A stretch of DNA of 64,000 bases from Pseudomaricurvus alcaniphilus (GTDB taxonomy: Bacteria; Pseudomonadota; Gammaproteobacteria; Pseudomonadales; Cellvibrionaceae), in contig NZ_JAAOIX010000005.1 of assembly GCF_011440395.1 (NCBI RefSeq), forward strand, positions 1 to 64,000, in the 5' to 3' direction. The notes under the pieces are model-generated. The model ran no database searches. It saw nothing but the letters and a program-made list of their open reading frames with translations, and was not told where the DNA came from. The translations under genes and the position numbers were made by a program. Shown here piece after piece: positions 46,071 to 55,562 of the stretch (position 1 is its first letter; each line of letters begins with the position of its first letter).

Positions 46071-46235
46071 GAGCCTGTCGGACTTAGGGTTGCCCTGCTG
46101 CGAAAAAGCCGAGTTTGGCCATTTTTTAACCATTTTCTCGTTAAATAGAACCACTATTCGCCTCAAAAATGGTTAAAAACTGACTCAAATCGGACTTTCT
46201 CTCGCTACGGGCACCTAAGTCCGACAGGCTCCTAG
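46067..46235. mobile_element. 169-bp MITE-like element, copy 3
   Basis: It has the same length and 22-bp terminal inverted repeats as the copies at 8640 and 29428. Its left CTAG (46067-46070) supplies the DUF6279 stop codon. Its right CTAG is one base from the stop of the convergent acyltransferase gene at 46237. Confidence 0.85.
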
Positions 46236-46236
46236 T

Positions 46237-47412
46237 CTATTTGTTCAGGCTGCTGCCCTGGCCCGCCGTTCGCTGCTTGCTAAACACCGGGTTGGCGTAC
46301 ATGGCCAGCAAGATGTCCCGCTGGGCTTCGGGAATTGCCTGCAAGCGGCGCTGCAACTCCTGCTGGCAGCCCGTGTGCTCGGCGGCATCGAATTGACCGG
46401 CCCGGGCGCCGACCGGATAGGGGGCCGGCTCGCCGCGCAGCATTTCATAGGCCAGGTGATTGCTGGGGTGCAGCACATAGTTGTCCCAGACCTGCTGGTC
46501 AATGGCCGCGGCGACGTCCTCGGCATCCTTGAAGTCACCGTGCAATACGTCGCCAAACGCCAGGTGCACCGAACCTTTGGTGCCGGCGATGCCCAGGGCG
46601 ATGCTGCCCACATCCTCGTGCTCGGCCTTTTGGTATTTGCCGTGCTGGCGCACGGAAAAAAGCTCGTTGGTTTTCAGTGCATCGCAGGGATCCCACTGGT
46701 AGGAAATGGATACCGGCACAATATGCAGGTCATTGATGTAGTCGGCGTAGGACTGGGCTTTGCTCTTGCACAGGGCCAGCATACTGATGACCGCGGCGTT
46801 GGTGAAATCCCTGCCATCCTTGGCCCGCCCCTCGCGCTGGGCGATCCAGATATTGCTGCGATCCTCCACTATGGAGTGGCGAATGTAGCTGGACAGGTGT
46901 TTGGCCGCCTTGAACTTTTCCCGCGGGCTGGCCGCCGAGCGATTGACGATAAAACTCTTGTTGAGGCGCATCAGGTCCGACACGTAGGGTTTGGTCAACA
47001 GGTTGTCGCCAATGGCAATGCGCACCGTGTCGAAGCCATGCTCATTCAAGGTGTAATTGACAAAGGCCGGATCCATGGCGATATCGCGGTGGTTACTGAT
47101 AAACAGATAGGCCTTGCCAGGGTCCAGTTTTTCCAGGCCGGACACGGTCAACTCATTGACCCGCTGGCTGATCATATTCTGCATCAGCTCCGCCACCACC
47201 TCTTGCACCTGCCGGACCGTGTGCACCCCGCGCAAACGCCAGCGCAGCACCCAGCTGGCCAGCGGGCACAGCAGGCGAATCCAGCGCTCACCCAGGCGGG
47301 GAAAGCGCAAGCGTACGATTGCCCGCACCAGCTCCGGTGAGCGCAGCAGGCGCGCCAGCACCTCCGTCACTTCGGCGTCGTTGTAAGGGCGGATATCATC
47401 AAATTCTGTCAT
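46237..47412 (-). CDS. PlsC-like 1-acylglycerol-3-phosphate acyltransferase
   Basis: A glycerolipid acyltransferase of 391 residues. It carries the catalytic NHRDIAMDP (NHxxxxD-type) in FISNHRDIAMDPAFV, then a block-3-like REGRAKDG and LHIVPVSISYQWDP. There is no clear transmembrane helix, but WIRLLCPLASWVLRWRL may associate with the membrane. It is longer than housekeeping PlsC. The ATG at 47412 is preferred over an upstream GTG. Confidence 0.85.
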   Translation of the reverse strand: MTEFDDIRPYNDAEVTEVLARLLRSPELVRAIVRLRFPRLGERWIRLLCPLASWVLRWRLRGVHTVRQVQEVVAELMQNMISQRVNELTVSGLEKLDPGKAYLFISNHRDIAMDPAFVNYTLNEHGFDTVRIAIGDNLLTKPYVSDLMRLNKSFIVNRSAASPREKFKAAKHLSSYIRHSIVEDRSNIWIAQREGRAKDGRDFTNAAVISMLALCKSKAQSYADYINDLHIVPVSISYQWDPCDALKTNELFSVRQHGKYQKAEHEDVGSIALGIAGTKGSVHLAFGDVLHGDFKDAEDVAAAIDQQVWDNYVLHPSNHLAYEMLRGEPAPYPVGARAGQFDAAEHTGCQQELQRRLQAIPEAQRDILLAMYANPVFSKQRTAGQGSSLNK

Positions 47413-47542
47413 GCTGCAAAGCACCTGTGTCGGTCACGTAACCGTTGGCGGGCAGGCCAAAAATAGCCGCAAAAAATACCCAATTTAAGTGTGCAATACC
47501 ACTGCTGTCGAGAGCTACGGACGGCAGCCCTCGAACCGGGCC

Positions 47543-48553
47543 CTACTCGCGGCCACTGTACCAATTTACCGGGCGGGCGAAGCGATCGACCTGCTCCACC
47601 ACATCCAGGATCAGGGCGAACAGTGCCATCCGCACCAGCACCCCGTTATCCGCCTGGCGGAAAATAGCCAGGTTGGGGTTGAGATTGAGGTCATTGTCCA
47701 GCTCGTTGGCATCTTCGCGGGAATCGCGCGGCAGGGGGTGCATAATCACCGTATTGGGCTCGCAGTACTGGGTGTAAATCGCCTGGTTCAAGCGAAAACG
47801 ACCGCGATAGAGGTTGGCCTCTTCCCGTGAGGTGAAACGCTCCTCCTGGATCCGGGTGGAGTAGGCAATATCCACATGGCCAATTCCCCCCGCCAGGTCT
47901 TCGGAGACCAACACCTGGTGACCGGCAGCGCGCAGTTCCTCCACCAGCTGTTCCGGCATTGCCAGCTCCGTGGGCGACACCAGGGTAACCTGGATATCCC
48001 GGTACAGGCACAGCAACTTGCACAGCGAGTGCACGGTGCGACCAAACTTCAAATCGCCGATCATGGCGATGCGCAGGCCATCGACACCGCGACCGCTGGC
48101 GATCAATTCCTTGCGGATGGTGTACAAATCCAGCAGTGCCTGGCTCGGGTGCTCGTTGGAACCGTCGCCACCGTTGATAACCGGAACCCGGCTGGCGGCG
48201 GCAAATTCCGCCACCGAACCGGACTGGGGATGGCGCATACAGATGACATCGCTGTAACCGGACAATACCCGGGCAGTATCATAGAGGGACTCGCCCTTGG
48301 CGATGGCGGTACTTTGAAAACCGGTGGTCTCCCGCACTTCGCCGCCAAGCAGATTGAACGCGGCGCCAAAACTGACCCGAGTCCGGGTACTGGGTTCGAA
48401 AAACATATTGCCGAGGATTGCTCCCTCCAGCACACGGGTCACCTTGCGCCGCTGGGCATAGGGCTCCATGGAGTCGGCCACCTGAAAAACCCGTTCGATA
48501 TCAGACCGCTCAAACTGCTCGATCGACAGGATATGAGCACCGGTAAATTGCAT
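47543..48553 (-). CDS. pyrB: Aspartate carbamoyltransferase PyrB
   Basis: PyrB catalyses carbamoyl-aspartate formation in pyrimidine synthesis. The 336 residues have the complete active site: FFEPSTRTRVSF, AKGES, VICMRHPQ, NEHPSQALLDLY, KFGRTVHSL, STRIQEERF (the aspartate-binding Arg and Gln) and MHPLPRDSREDANELD. It serves as an in-window reference for the altered paralogue at 12323. No pyrI or pyrC adjoins it. Confidence 0.93.
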   Translation of the reverse strand: MQFTGAHILSIEQFERSDIERVFQVADSMEPYAQRRKVTRVLEGAILGNMFFEPSTRTRVSFGAAFNLLGGEVRETTGFQSTAIAKGESLYDTARVLSGYSDVICMRHPQSGSVAEFAAASRVPVINGGDGSNEHPSQALLDLYTIRKELIASGRGVDGLRIAMIGDLKFGRTVHSLCKLLCLYRDIQVTLVSPTELAMPEQLVEELRAAGHQVLVSEDLAGGIGHVDIAYSTRIQEERFTSREEANLYRGRFRLNQAIYTQYCEPNTVIMHPLPRDSREDANELDNDLNLNPNLAIFRQADNGVLVRMALFALILDVVEQVDRFARPVNWYSGRE

Positions 48554-48773
48554 GGATTGTTCCCACCTCTAAGCACAGATCATTACGCCCGCTGCTAACC
48601 TTGCCAGGCCCCGCGCATTGTAACCAGTGTCTGCCCGGAAACAAACCTCCGCTTTACCTCCCCGGCTCGAAAAATAAACTGCGCTACAGATTTCCCTGAT
48701 TTACCCTGAACGGGCGGTTGCCGCCAGAGCTGGCCAGGTAAGCGTGGCCACTCCGGCCGCGGCCCTGAAACGA

Positions 48774-48803
48774 CAACAGGCTGACCCTGGGGCCAGCCTG
48801 TTG
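48774..48803 (-). terminator. Hairpin downstream of dps
   Basis: CAACAGGCTG and CAGCCTGTTG form a perfect 10-bp stem with a 10-base loop, 54 bases beyond the dps stop. The sequence after it on the minus strand is not T-rich, so it may be a weak terminator. The remainder of 48554-48856 holds no gene I can support. Confidence 0.45.
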
Positions 48804-48856
48804 TGGGCTAGATTGCCGACAGTAATGTCGGTTAACTGCGGGAATTACTGGCGCTG

Positions 48857-49327
48857 CTATTTGCGCGTTGCCCGCAACATCCACGCGGTTTTCTCGTGGA
48901 TTCGCATCCGGTCCGACACCAGCGCCGCAGTCGACTCGTCACCACCTTCCTGGGCCAGGCGCAACACTTCACGCGCGGTCTTGACCACCTGCTCGTGCCC
49001 CTTGGTCAGGTAGTCCACCATCTGCTCGCCGCTGGGCACATCGTCCACTTCGCGGATGGAGCTGAGCTCGGCAAAAGCCTTGTAAGTGCCGGGAGCCACC
49101 ACATCCAGGGTGCGGATACGCTCGGCGATATCGTCCACCGCCACCGCCAGCTCGGTGTAGTGCTCCTCAAACATCAGGTGCAGTTCGCGAAACAGCGGCC
49201 CGGTGACATTCCAGTGAAAGTTATGGGTCTGCAGGTACAGGGTGTAGGAATCCGCCAGCAGGCGCTTCAGGCCCTCGGCGATGGCCAGGCGATGCTCCTG
49301 TTTAATACCAATATCAATTGTGGTCAT
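48857..49327 (-). CDS. dps: Dps-family ferritin-like DNA-protection protein
   Basis: A dodecameric mini-ferritin that oxidises and stores iron and protects DNA under stress. The 156 residues carry the inter-subunit ferroxidase ligands [29 protein letters not shown] (His, His, Asp/Glu region) and DDIAERIR. The ATG at 49327 has GGAG seven bases upstream. The frame is open 41 codons further, without support. A long AT-rich leader precedes it. Confidence 0.93.
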   Translation of the reverse strand: MTTIDIGIKQEHRLAIAEGLKRLLADSYTLYLQTHNFHWNVTGPLFRELHLMFEEHYTELAVAVDDIAERIRTLDVVAPGTYKAFAELSSIREVDDVPSGEQMVDYLTKGHEQVVKTAREVLRLAQEGGDESTAALVSDRMRIHEKTAWMLRATRK

Positions 49328-49655
49328 AGTCGTTCTCCTCGTCTCTGCATGAATATTTACCAGCGCTAAGCGGCGCTGAATTGCCTCCTGGCAACCAAAG
49401 CTGCCAACCTTGCCGCTGCCTTGCACTGGGCTTGTGCTGAGCATTATCACGCACCGACACCGATAATTAAAATTAATTAATTATATCCATTCAATAGCGT
49501 AAGACAACAGAAGCTCCACGCTGGCAGCTGCCCTGAGCTGTCCGTTTTGGCCACGGGGCGGCGCTCGGGCCACGGCAGGCTATTAATACGACGCTGCCCG
49601 GCAAGCGGATTAGTGCCACTGCCGCAGCCGCCGAGGGCCGGGGGCCGGCGCCGGG
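49328..49655. other. dps upstream region with AT-rich inverted repeat
   Basis: The region separates dps from the convergently spaced sbcB end. At 49463-49484 an ATAATTAA...TTAATTAT inverted repeat stands out in a GC-rich genome. It overlaps a GATAAT-like start that resembles a weak Fur or AT-rich protein site. No gene is present. Confidence 0.35.
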
Positions 49656-51080
49656 TCAGTCGAGCAGTTGCGCCGCGTACTCCTGCAAGGCATCGAGCAA
49701 CTGCAACTGCGGCGGGGTCAATTCGCGTTCGGCCCGGATGCTGGCAATGCGCTCCTCCAGCTCCGTCACCGTGAGGCTGCCGCCGGCGGCGGGATTGGTG
49801 AGGCGCTCGCGCCGCCAGGCCTGCCACTGCTGCTGCTCGGCGGCGCTGAGGGTGTGCGGGTAGTGACGGGCCCGGTAGCGAAACAGCAGCGGCTGCAGGC
49901 GCGCGTCTTTAAAGTCAAAGGCCTGGGCCTGCAGCTGCTCCGGCGTGGCGCGCCGCACCCGCTCACAGAGGCGCTTGTCCGCATCCTGCAGGAAACCGTC
50001 ATAGAGCTGCTGCTCCGGATCCGGGGATAGGGTAAAGCTGTTGCTGGCGAACACCGCCTGCAGCTTGTCCTTCAGGTCGGCCCCGCGCAGCTGCTGCCAG
50101 TGCCGCTCGCACACGGACTTATCGATGTGCAGGCGCGCCGCGGCCTCGTCATCCAGCAATTTGACCGTGGTCAGCACCGGGCATTTGTTGAGGTGCACCA
50201 GCTTCAGCGGAATCCGCTCCTCCCCCTCCGCCAGCTGCTCGCTGGGCTGGTAGAGTTTGGCCAGAATCGCCTCCGCCGACAGGCTCAGCAGCGGGGTCGG
50301 GTCCACCCCCAGGTTGCAGACGATCACCGCATTTTTATTGACCGGGTGCATGGCCAATGGAGCCACCAGGCCGACACAACCATTGTCCGCCGGAAAACGC
50401 GACGAGACATGCAGCAGCGGCTTGCGCTGCTTGAGGTCAATCAGGGCGGCCACGTTCTGTTTGCGGCGCAGTTCAAATACGTGTTGATACAGCGCCGGCT
50501 GGCGAGTTTTGATCAGTTTTGCCAGGGCAATGGTGGCGTGCACATCCGCCAGCGCATCGTGGGCGCCCACATGGCTGATGCCGTTGGCGGCGGTCAGGTC
50601 CTCGAGCCGGAAACTGGCGCGGCCATCGGGGTGGTTGGGCCACTCGATACCCTCCGGGCGCAGGGCCCGAGTCAGGCGCACCATATCGATAATATCCCAG
50701 CGCGAGTTGCCGTTGCGCCACTCGCGTTCGTAGGGGTCGTAAAAGTTGCGGTAGAGGGTGTAGCGCGTGACTTCGTCGTCAAAACGCAGGCTGTTATAGC
50801 CCACCCCGCAGGTGCCGGGCAGGGACAGTTCGGCGTGAATCGCGGCGATAAAATCCGGCTCCGGCAGGCCTTCGGCCTGGGCCTTCTGCGGGCTGATACC
50901 GGTCACCAGGCAGGCCTCCGGCTTGGGCAATATATCCGCAGTCGGGCGGCAGTAAGCGACCAGCGGCTCGCCCAGGGGGTTGAGATCCAGGTCTGTGCGA
51001 ACACCCGCAAACTGGGAGGGCCGATCCCGGGCCGGCACTTCCCCCCAGGTTTCGTAGTCGTGCCAGTAGAGTGTCGTCAT
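49656..51080 (-). CDS. sbcB: Exodeoxyribonuclease I (SbcB)
   Basis: A 3'-5' single-strand exonuclease of the DEDDh type with 474 residues, the same size as the E. coli enzyme. It has exo I LYWHDYETWG, exo II GYNSLRFDDEVTRYTLYRNF and exo III HVGAHDALADVHATIALA, then the SH3-like and C-terminal domains. I use the ATG at 51080, which directly begins the conserved first strand; an in-frame ATG at 51119 is less likely. Confidence 0.95.
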   Translation of the reverse strand: MTTLYWHDYETWGEVPARDRPSQFAGVRTDLDLNPLGEPLVAYCRPTADILPKPEACLVTGISPQKAQAEGLPEPDFIAAIHAELSLPGTCGVGYNSLRFDDEVTRYTLYRNFYDPYEREWRNGNSRWDIIDMVRLTRALRPEGIEWPNHPDGRASFRLEDLTAANGISHVGAHDALADVHATIALAKLIKTRQPALYQHVFELRRKQNVAALIDLKQRKPLLHVSSRFPADNGCVGLVAPLAMHPVNKNAVIVCNLGVDPTPLLSLSAEAILAKLYQPSEQLAEGEERIPLKLVHLNKCPVLTTVKLLDDEAAARLHIDKSVCERHWQQLRGADLKDKLQAVFASNSFTLSPDPEQQLYDGFLQDADKRLCERVRRATPEQLQAQAFDFKDARLQPLLFRYRARHYPHTLSAAEQQQWQAWRRERLTNPAAGGSLTVTELEERIASIRAERELTPPQLQLLDALQEYAAQLLD

Positions 51081-51145
51081 GGTTGTCGTCCCGTCCTGTG
51101 GGGCCAGTGGCGACCCCATTGTATTCCGTTGAATGGTTCAGCGCC

Positions 51146-52711
51146 CTATCCCAGCTCGTCGCTGGCCACGTGGTAGGTGGGGTCTTCCAGCACATTGACC
51201 TCGCACAGGTCTCCGGCTTTTTTTAGCAGCTGGCGGCACTCCGGGCTCAAGTGACGCAGGTGCAGGGTCTTGCCCAGGGCCTTGTATTTTTCCGCCAGCC
51301 CATCCAGTGCCTCGATCCCGGAGTGGTCGCTAACCCGGGAGCGCTTGAACTCGATAACCACGTGTTCCGGATCATTCTCCAGGTCAAACAATTCGCGGAA
51401 GTTGGCCACCGAGCCAAAAAAAAGCGGGCCGCGCAGGGCGTAGACCTTGTAGCCATTGGCATCGATACTGGTATCCGCCTGGATATGCTGGGCGTGCTTC
51501 CAGGCAAACACCAGCGCCGAGACCATCACCCCGACCGTGACCGCGATGGCGAGGTCGTAAAATACCGTCACCGCCGACACCAGCACGATAATAAAGGCAT
51601 CGGTGGCGGGCACCTTGCCCATAATGCGCAGCGACGACCACTCAAAGGTCCCCAGCACTACCATAAACATAATCCCCACCAGGGCGGCCAGCGGAATCAT
51701 CTCGATCACGTTGGCACCGAACAGGATAAAACCCAGCAGCACCAGGGCGGCGGTGATACCGGACAGGCGACCGCGACCGCCGGAGTTGATGTTGATCATG
51801 GACTGGCCAATCATGGCACAGCCGCCCATGCCGCCGAAAAAGCCATTGGTGGTATTGGCGATACCCTGGCCGATGCACTCGCGATTGCCCCGGCCGCGCG
51901 TATCGGTCAGCTCGTCGATCAGGGTCAGGGTCAGCAGCGATTCAATCAGGCCGATGGCGGCAATAATCACCGCGTAGGGCAAAATAATCTTCAGGGTGGC
52001 GTAGGTCATGGGCACGTCGGGCACGGCAAAGCTCGGCAATTCCCCCTTCAGCGTCGCCTCGGCGGCCTGCTCGGCGGGCAGCATATCGCGAACAAAATCA
52101 ATGACCGTGCGCGCCTCCAGGTCGAGGCCGAGAACCGCCAGGGTCACCACCACCAGCGCCACCAGCCCCGAGGGTACCGCGGTGCTGTACTTGGGCAGCA
52201 GGTGCACAATCAGCATGGTGACCAGAATCAGTATTATCATGGTGTAGAGCATCTCCCCCTGCATCCACACCATCATGCCGTCGTAGAGCTCCACCTTGAA
52301 TTGGCCCAGTTGGGCCAGAAAGATGACGATGGCCAGGCCGTTGACGAAGCCCAGCATCACCGGGTAAGGCACCATGCGAATAAACTTGCCGAGCCGCAAC
52401 AGCCCGGCCAGGATCTGGATAATCCCGGCCAGCACCACGGTGGCAAACAGGTACTGCACGCCGTGGCCCGCCACCAGCGCCACCATAACCACCGCCGTGG
52501 CACCGGTAGCGCCCGAGATCATGCCCGGGCGACCGCCAAAAATGGAGGTCAGCAAGCCCATCATAAAGGCCGCGTACAGCCCCACCATGGGCTCGACCCC
52601 GGCCACAAAGGCGAAGGCAACCGCCTCCGGCACCAGCGCCAGTGCCACGGTAAAACCGGACAGCACATCGTTCTTGACGTTGGCTTGCTCAGACGTAATT
52701 AACTTGAACAT
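51146..52711 (-). CDS. SulP-family anion transporter with STAS domain
   Basis: An inner-membrane anion transporter with 521 residues. About 10-12 hydrophobic segments include the N-terminal [25 protein letters not shown] and the loop [25 protein letters not shown] cytosolic STAS domain (about 430-515, [21 protein letters not shown]) follows. Substrates in the family are sulfate, bicarbonate or dicarboxylates; none can be assigned. Start ATG at 52711. It is followed on the same strand by sbcB. Confidence 0.92.
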   Translation of the reverse strand: MFKLITSEQANVKNDVLSGFTVALALVPEAVAFAFVAGVEPMVGLYAAFMMGLLTSIFGGRPGMISGATGATAVVMVALVAGHGVQYLFATVVLAGIIQILAGLLRLGKFIRMVPYPVMLGFVNGLAIVIFLAQLGQFKVELYDGMMVWMQGEMLYTMIILILVTMLIVHLLPKYSTAVPSGLVALVVVTLAVLGLDLEARTVIDFVRDMLPAEQAAEATLKGELPSFAVPDVPMTYATLKIILPYAVIIAAIGLIESLLTLTLIDELTDTRGRGNRECIGQGIANTTNGFFGGMGGCAMIGQSMININSGGRGRLSGITAALVLLGFILFGANVIEMIPLAALVGIMFMVVLGTFEWSSLRIMGKVPATDAFIIVLVSAVTVFYDLAIAVTVGVMVSALVFAWKHAQHIQADTSIDANGYKVYALRGPLFFGSVANFRELFDLENDPEHVVIEFKRSRVSDHSGIEALDGLAEKYKALGKTLHLRHLSPECRQLLKKAGDLCEVNVLEDPTYHVASDELG

Positions 52712-52810
52712 CGTCGGGTCCAATAATGGCTAACAGCACAGTAGCCAGCAGGAGTTGCCAGTGGCGACCGGGATTACAGGCTTGGTGCAGAGGCGACCAG
52801 GGCTACTGAG

Positions 52811-53335
52811 TTAGTAACTCTCGATGTCCTCGATAATGGCTTCCGGGTATTGGGCGAGGCAATTCACCAGCTGCCGGTTGGTCTTGTGCAGGCGCCGGCA
52901 AGCCTCCCGGGCAATATTCAGCACCAGCATGGAGAACAGGGCCAGGTCGGTGCGAAAAATATCATCCAGGGCCTCGCCGGACAGCACCAGCAAATCGGTT
53001 TTTTCCACCGCCACCGTGGACGCCGTGTGCGGCTGGATGCCGATAACGGAGATATCGCCAAAGCAGGTGCCGGGCAGGAGCTCCGCTTTCAGCACCGGCT
53101 TGCCCGCCACCTCATAGAACAGGTCGACGCGCCCGGTTTCGACGATATAGATATAGGATGCGCTGTCACCGACACTGAAAATGGTCTCGCCCGCCTGGTA
53201 GTGAACCAGCTTCAGGCGCTTGAATATCTGGTACAGCTGGGCTTCACTCAGCCCGCCAAAGATGATGATTTTGTCCAGGATGGGCAAAACCTTTTCCACG
53301 TCGAGGAAGGGTTCTCTCGGAATGTGTTCAGTCAT
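52811..53335 (-). CDS. Cyclic-nucleotide-binding domain protein
   Basis: A 174-residue protein with a single cNMP-binding fold (IFGGLSEAQLYQIFKRLKLVHYQAGETIFSVGD ... LLPGTCFGDISVIG). The phosphate-binding cassette is FGDISV-like. No DNA-binding helix-turn-helix follows. It is therefore a stand-alone sensor, not a Crp-type regulator. It directly precedes the SulP gene on the same strand, so it may modulate that transporter. Confidence 0.85.
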   Translation of the reverse strand: MTEHIPREPFLDVEKVLPILDKIIIFGGLSEAQLYQIFKRLKLVHYQAGETIFSVGDSASYIYIVETGRVDLFYEVAGKPVLKAELLPGTCFGDISVIGIQPHTASTVAVEKTDLLVLSGEALDDIFRTDLALFSMLVLNIAREACRRLHKTNRQLVNCLAQYPEAIIEDIESY

Positions 53336-53512
53336 GCTCTGCAGTGTCCCAATGCGTGTCGCCGGATAAAGAATACCCGACAATACAGATCTTTACACGC
53401 CACTTGCGCGCAAAAAAACAGTCCGCCGCCAGCGATTCCACTGCCGCGCCGGCCCCGCGCAGTGCAACGGGCGCCAGCTGCAGCCACTTGAGTCAGGTCT
53501 CACTGCCCCCCG

Positions 53513-53896
53513 CTAGTGAGCGCCCAGCAGTTCCACTTTATAGCCATCGGGGTCTTCGACAAACGCGAGAATGGTTGAGCCGTGCTTCATCGGCCCCGCC
53601 TCCCGCACCACCTTGCCACCACTGGCCTTGATTTTTTCACAGGCGGCGTACACATCCGCCACCTCGATGGCAATATGACCGTAGGCATCACCCAGCTCAT
53701 AGCGATCAGTATCCCAGTTGTGGGTCAGTTCCAGCACCGCCTCGGAGCTCTCCTCCCCGTAGCCGACAAACGCCAGGGTAAAGCGCCCCTCCGGGAAATC
53801 CTTGCGCCGCAGCAGCCCCATGCCGAGCACCTCGGTATAGAATTTAATGGATGCCTCGAGGTCGGTTACCCGCAGCATGGTGTGTAGTATTCGCAT
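53513..53896 (-). CDS. gloA: Lactoylglutathione lyase (glyoxalase I)
   Basis: A dimeric metalloenzyme that converts the hemithioacetal of methylglyoxal and glutathione to S-lactoylglutathione. The 127 residues match the short nickel-type enzyme. Metal ligands are visible as His5 (ILHTMLRV), Glu in AVLELTHNW, His in YGHIAIEV and Glu in GYKVELL. It has its own upstream region with spaced direct repeats. Confidence 0.95.
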   Translation of the reverse strand: MRILHTMLRVTDLEASIKFYTEVLGMGLLRRKDFPEGRFTLAFVGYGEESSEAVLELTHNWDTDRYELGDAYGHIAIEVADVYAACEKIKASGGKVVREAGPMKHGSTILAFVEDPDGYKVELLGAH

Positions 53897-53915
53897 GACA
53901 ATTAGCTCCAGTCAG

Positions 53916-53969
53916 TTGCAGATTGATAAGGTGTTTATTTGCAGATTGTAAAACAGTCACTTGCAGATT
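53916..53969. repeat. Three TTGCAGATT repeats upstream of gloA
   Basis: TTGCAGATT occurs at 53916-53924, 53939-53947 and 53961-53969, spaced 23 and 22 bp start to start, close to two helical turns. They begin 20 bases before the gloA ATG. Regular phasing suggests binding sites of a regulator, but none is recognised. Confidence 0.5.
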
Positions 53970-54017
53970 TTTTAACGCCTCGCCCCCAGTCGCCGGCGAG
54001 GCTTTGGCTGGCCCGGG

Positions 54018-54926
54018 TTAATGATGATGGCTGTGCTCCGCTGGCGCGGCGGACGGCACCGCATCGCTGTCAGGCTGCAGGGTATCTTCTTCTGACTCCT
54101 GGGCCTGTTGTCCGCCGTGGCCGGCGTGAGCCGCTGGCATTTTATGCAACTCGTGTCCCTGCGGCCCTTCATGGACCTCCCGGGCCTCCTGGATTTCGTG
54201 GCTGCCATGACTGCCGTGGCTGTCGTGGCTGTCGTGGCTGCCATGCAGCAGGGCCGCCCACAGGGTCCAGCCGCCGAAGGCCAGAATGCAGACCGCCATC
54301 GCACTGCGAAAGCCCCGCTGCCGCATCACTGCCTGCAGCCGGGCGGCCAGCACCCCGGCCGCCAGCATAACCGGCAGGGTGCCGAGACCAAACGCCAACA
54401 TCACCCCGGCCGCGGCCGGCGCGCTGGCCTGGGCCAGGCCATAGGCCAGCGCCGTGTACACCAGGCCACAGGGCAGCCAGCCCCACAGGGCCCCCAGCAG
54501 CAGCGCCCCGCTGCCACTGCGCACCGGCATCAGGCGCTTTGCCAACGGCTGCAGCGGTTTCCAGAACACGCCCCCGAGCCGTTCGAGATAGACCAGGCCC
54601 TGCCACCAGCCGCCGATGTAGAGTCCCATGGCCAGCAACAGCAAGGCCGCCACCACCCGCAGCACACTCACCCCCTGGGCGCCGGTGAGATGGTAGCCCA
54701 GCCAGCCGGCCAGGGCACCGATCAGGGTGTAACTGGCGATCCGGCCGAGATTGTAGAGCACAATAATCTGCAGACGTCGCAGCGGCTGTTGGTCTGGTAC
54801 CGAGAAGCTGAGCGCCGCCATCAGCCCGCCGCACATGCCGATGCAGTGGGCGCCACCGAGCAGGCCGATGGCAAACGCCGCCAGCAAGGGCCCGTATTCG
54901 AATCCCAGGGCGGCGCTGTCAAGCAA
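54018..54926 (-). CDS. SafE/DsbD-like protein with His-rich tail
   Basis: An inner-membrane protein of 302 residues from the family found beside ccoGHIS genes (sulfite exporter TauE/SafE or DsbD-2 like). Six or more hydrophobic segments begin with LAAFAIGLLGGAHCIGMCGG, whose Cys pair may handle copper. The C-terminal 80 residues are cytosolic or periplasmic and rich in His (HGSHDSHDSHGSHGSHE, EHSHHH), typical of metal binding. The start is TTG at 54926, with GGAGG eight bases upstream. It is the last gene of the cco maturation run. Confidence 0.85.
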   Translation of the reverse strand: MLDSAALGFEYGPLLAAFAIGLLGGAHCIGMCGGLMAALSFSVPDQQPLRRLQIIVLYNLGRIASYTLIGALAGWLGYHLTGAQGVSVLRVVAALLLLAMGLYIGGWWQGLVYLERLGGVFWKPLQPLAKRLMPVRSGSGALLLGALWGWLPCGLVYTALAYGLAQASAPAAAGVMLAFGLGTLPVMLAAGVLAARLQAVMRQRGFRSAMAVCILAFGGWTLWAALLHGSHDSHDSHGSHGSHEIQEAREVHEGPQGHELHKMPAAHAGHGGQQAQESEEDTLQPDSDAVPSAAPAEHSHHH

Positions 54927-54955
54927 GGCGCAAACCTCCGCGGGGTTGTTGCAGG

Positions 54956-55354
54956 CTACTGGTCACGAGCCTGTCCGGCAGAGGGCCCGGCAGGGGCAGA
55001 GGTGGTGGACCCGGGCTTCAGCCCAGCGGGCGCAGTGGCGGCGGCTTGATCGTCTTTCGGCACAGCTTGATTGTCCGTGGGTCCACTGGCGGCTGCCGCT
55101 GCTGAAGGCAATGCAGAATCAGGCAAATCCGGGCTGGGGGACGGCGCCGACTCCCGCTCCCCCGACTCACCGGCGCGCGAGGCAGGCGCGCGCTTGCGCC
55201 CCCGCCTGGCGCCGGGGCCATCATCAAACAGTATGCGCTGCCCCTCGGTATCGAGATCGTCGTACTGGCCGCTGTTGACCGCCCAGAACAACACCCGCAC
55301 GGCGATGACAAGAAACACCAGCGCCACCGGCACCAACAAATACAAACTTTCCAA
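54956..55354 (-). CDS. ccoS: cbb3 oxidase maturation protein CcoS, long form
   Basis: The N-terminal 50 residues are CcoS (ESLYLLVPVALVFLVIAVRVLFWAVNSGQYDDLDTEGQRILFDD), a single transmembrane helix followed by the conserved acidic motif. Most CcoS proteins end near 60 residues. Here about 80 further low-complexity residues rich in Ala, Pro, Ser and Gly follow. The start is probably TTG at 55354, with GGAG upstream. It lies between ccoI and the SafE-like gene. Confidence 0.88.
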   Translation of the reverse strand: MESLYLLVPVALVFLVIAVRVLFWAVNSGQYDDLDTEGQRILFDDGPGARRGRKRAPASRAGESGERESAPSPSPDLPDSALPSAAAAASGPTDNQAVPKDDQAAATAPAGLKPGSTTSAPAGPSAGQARDQ

Positions 55355-55442
55355 AGTTACCGCTCCCGGCAACGGGCATTGTCGCACCGCCGCCTGTTCT
55401 GTCGGCCGCCGGTCGAGCCCGGGTTAATCCCGGCCCGGCCGA

Positions 55443-55470
55443 CGCCTGTTGTTCACCGCCTGTTGTTCAC
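55443..55470. repeat. Two tandem 14-bp repeats
   Basis: CGCCTGTTGTTCAC occurs twice head to tail in the 208-base gap between ccoI and ccoS. Nothing else is supported in this gap. Confidence 0.5.
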
Positions 55471-55562
55471 AGTGACTTTTATTCACTGCTATCTTTGCTC
55501 ACTGCGCCGTTTGTTCTCTGTCGCTGGTCCGCAACCCCGGGTCGGGCACAGCAGCCAGTGCG

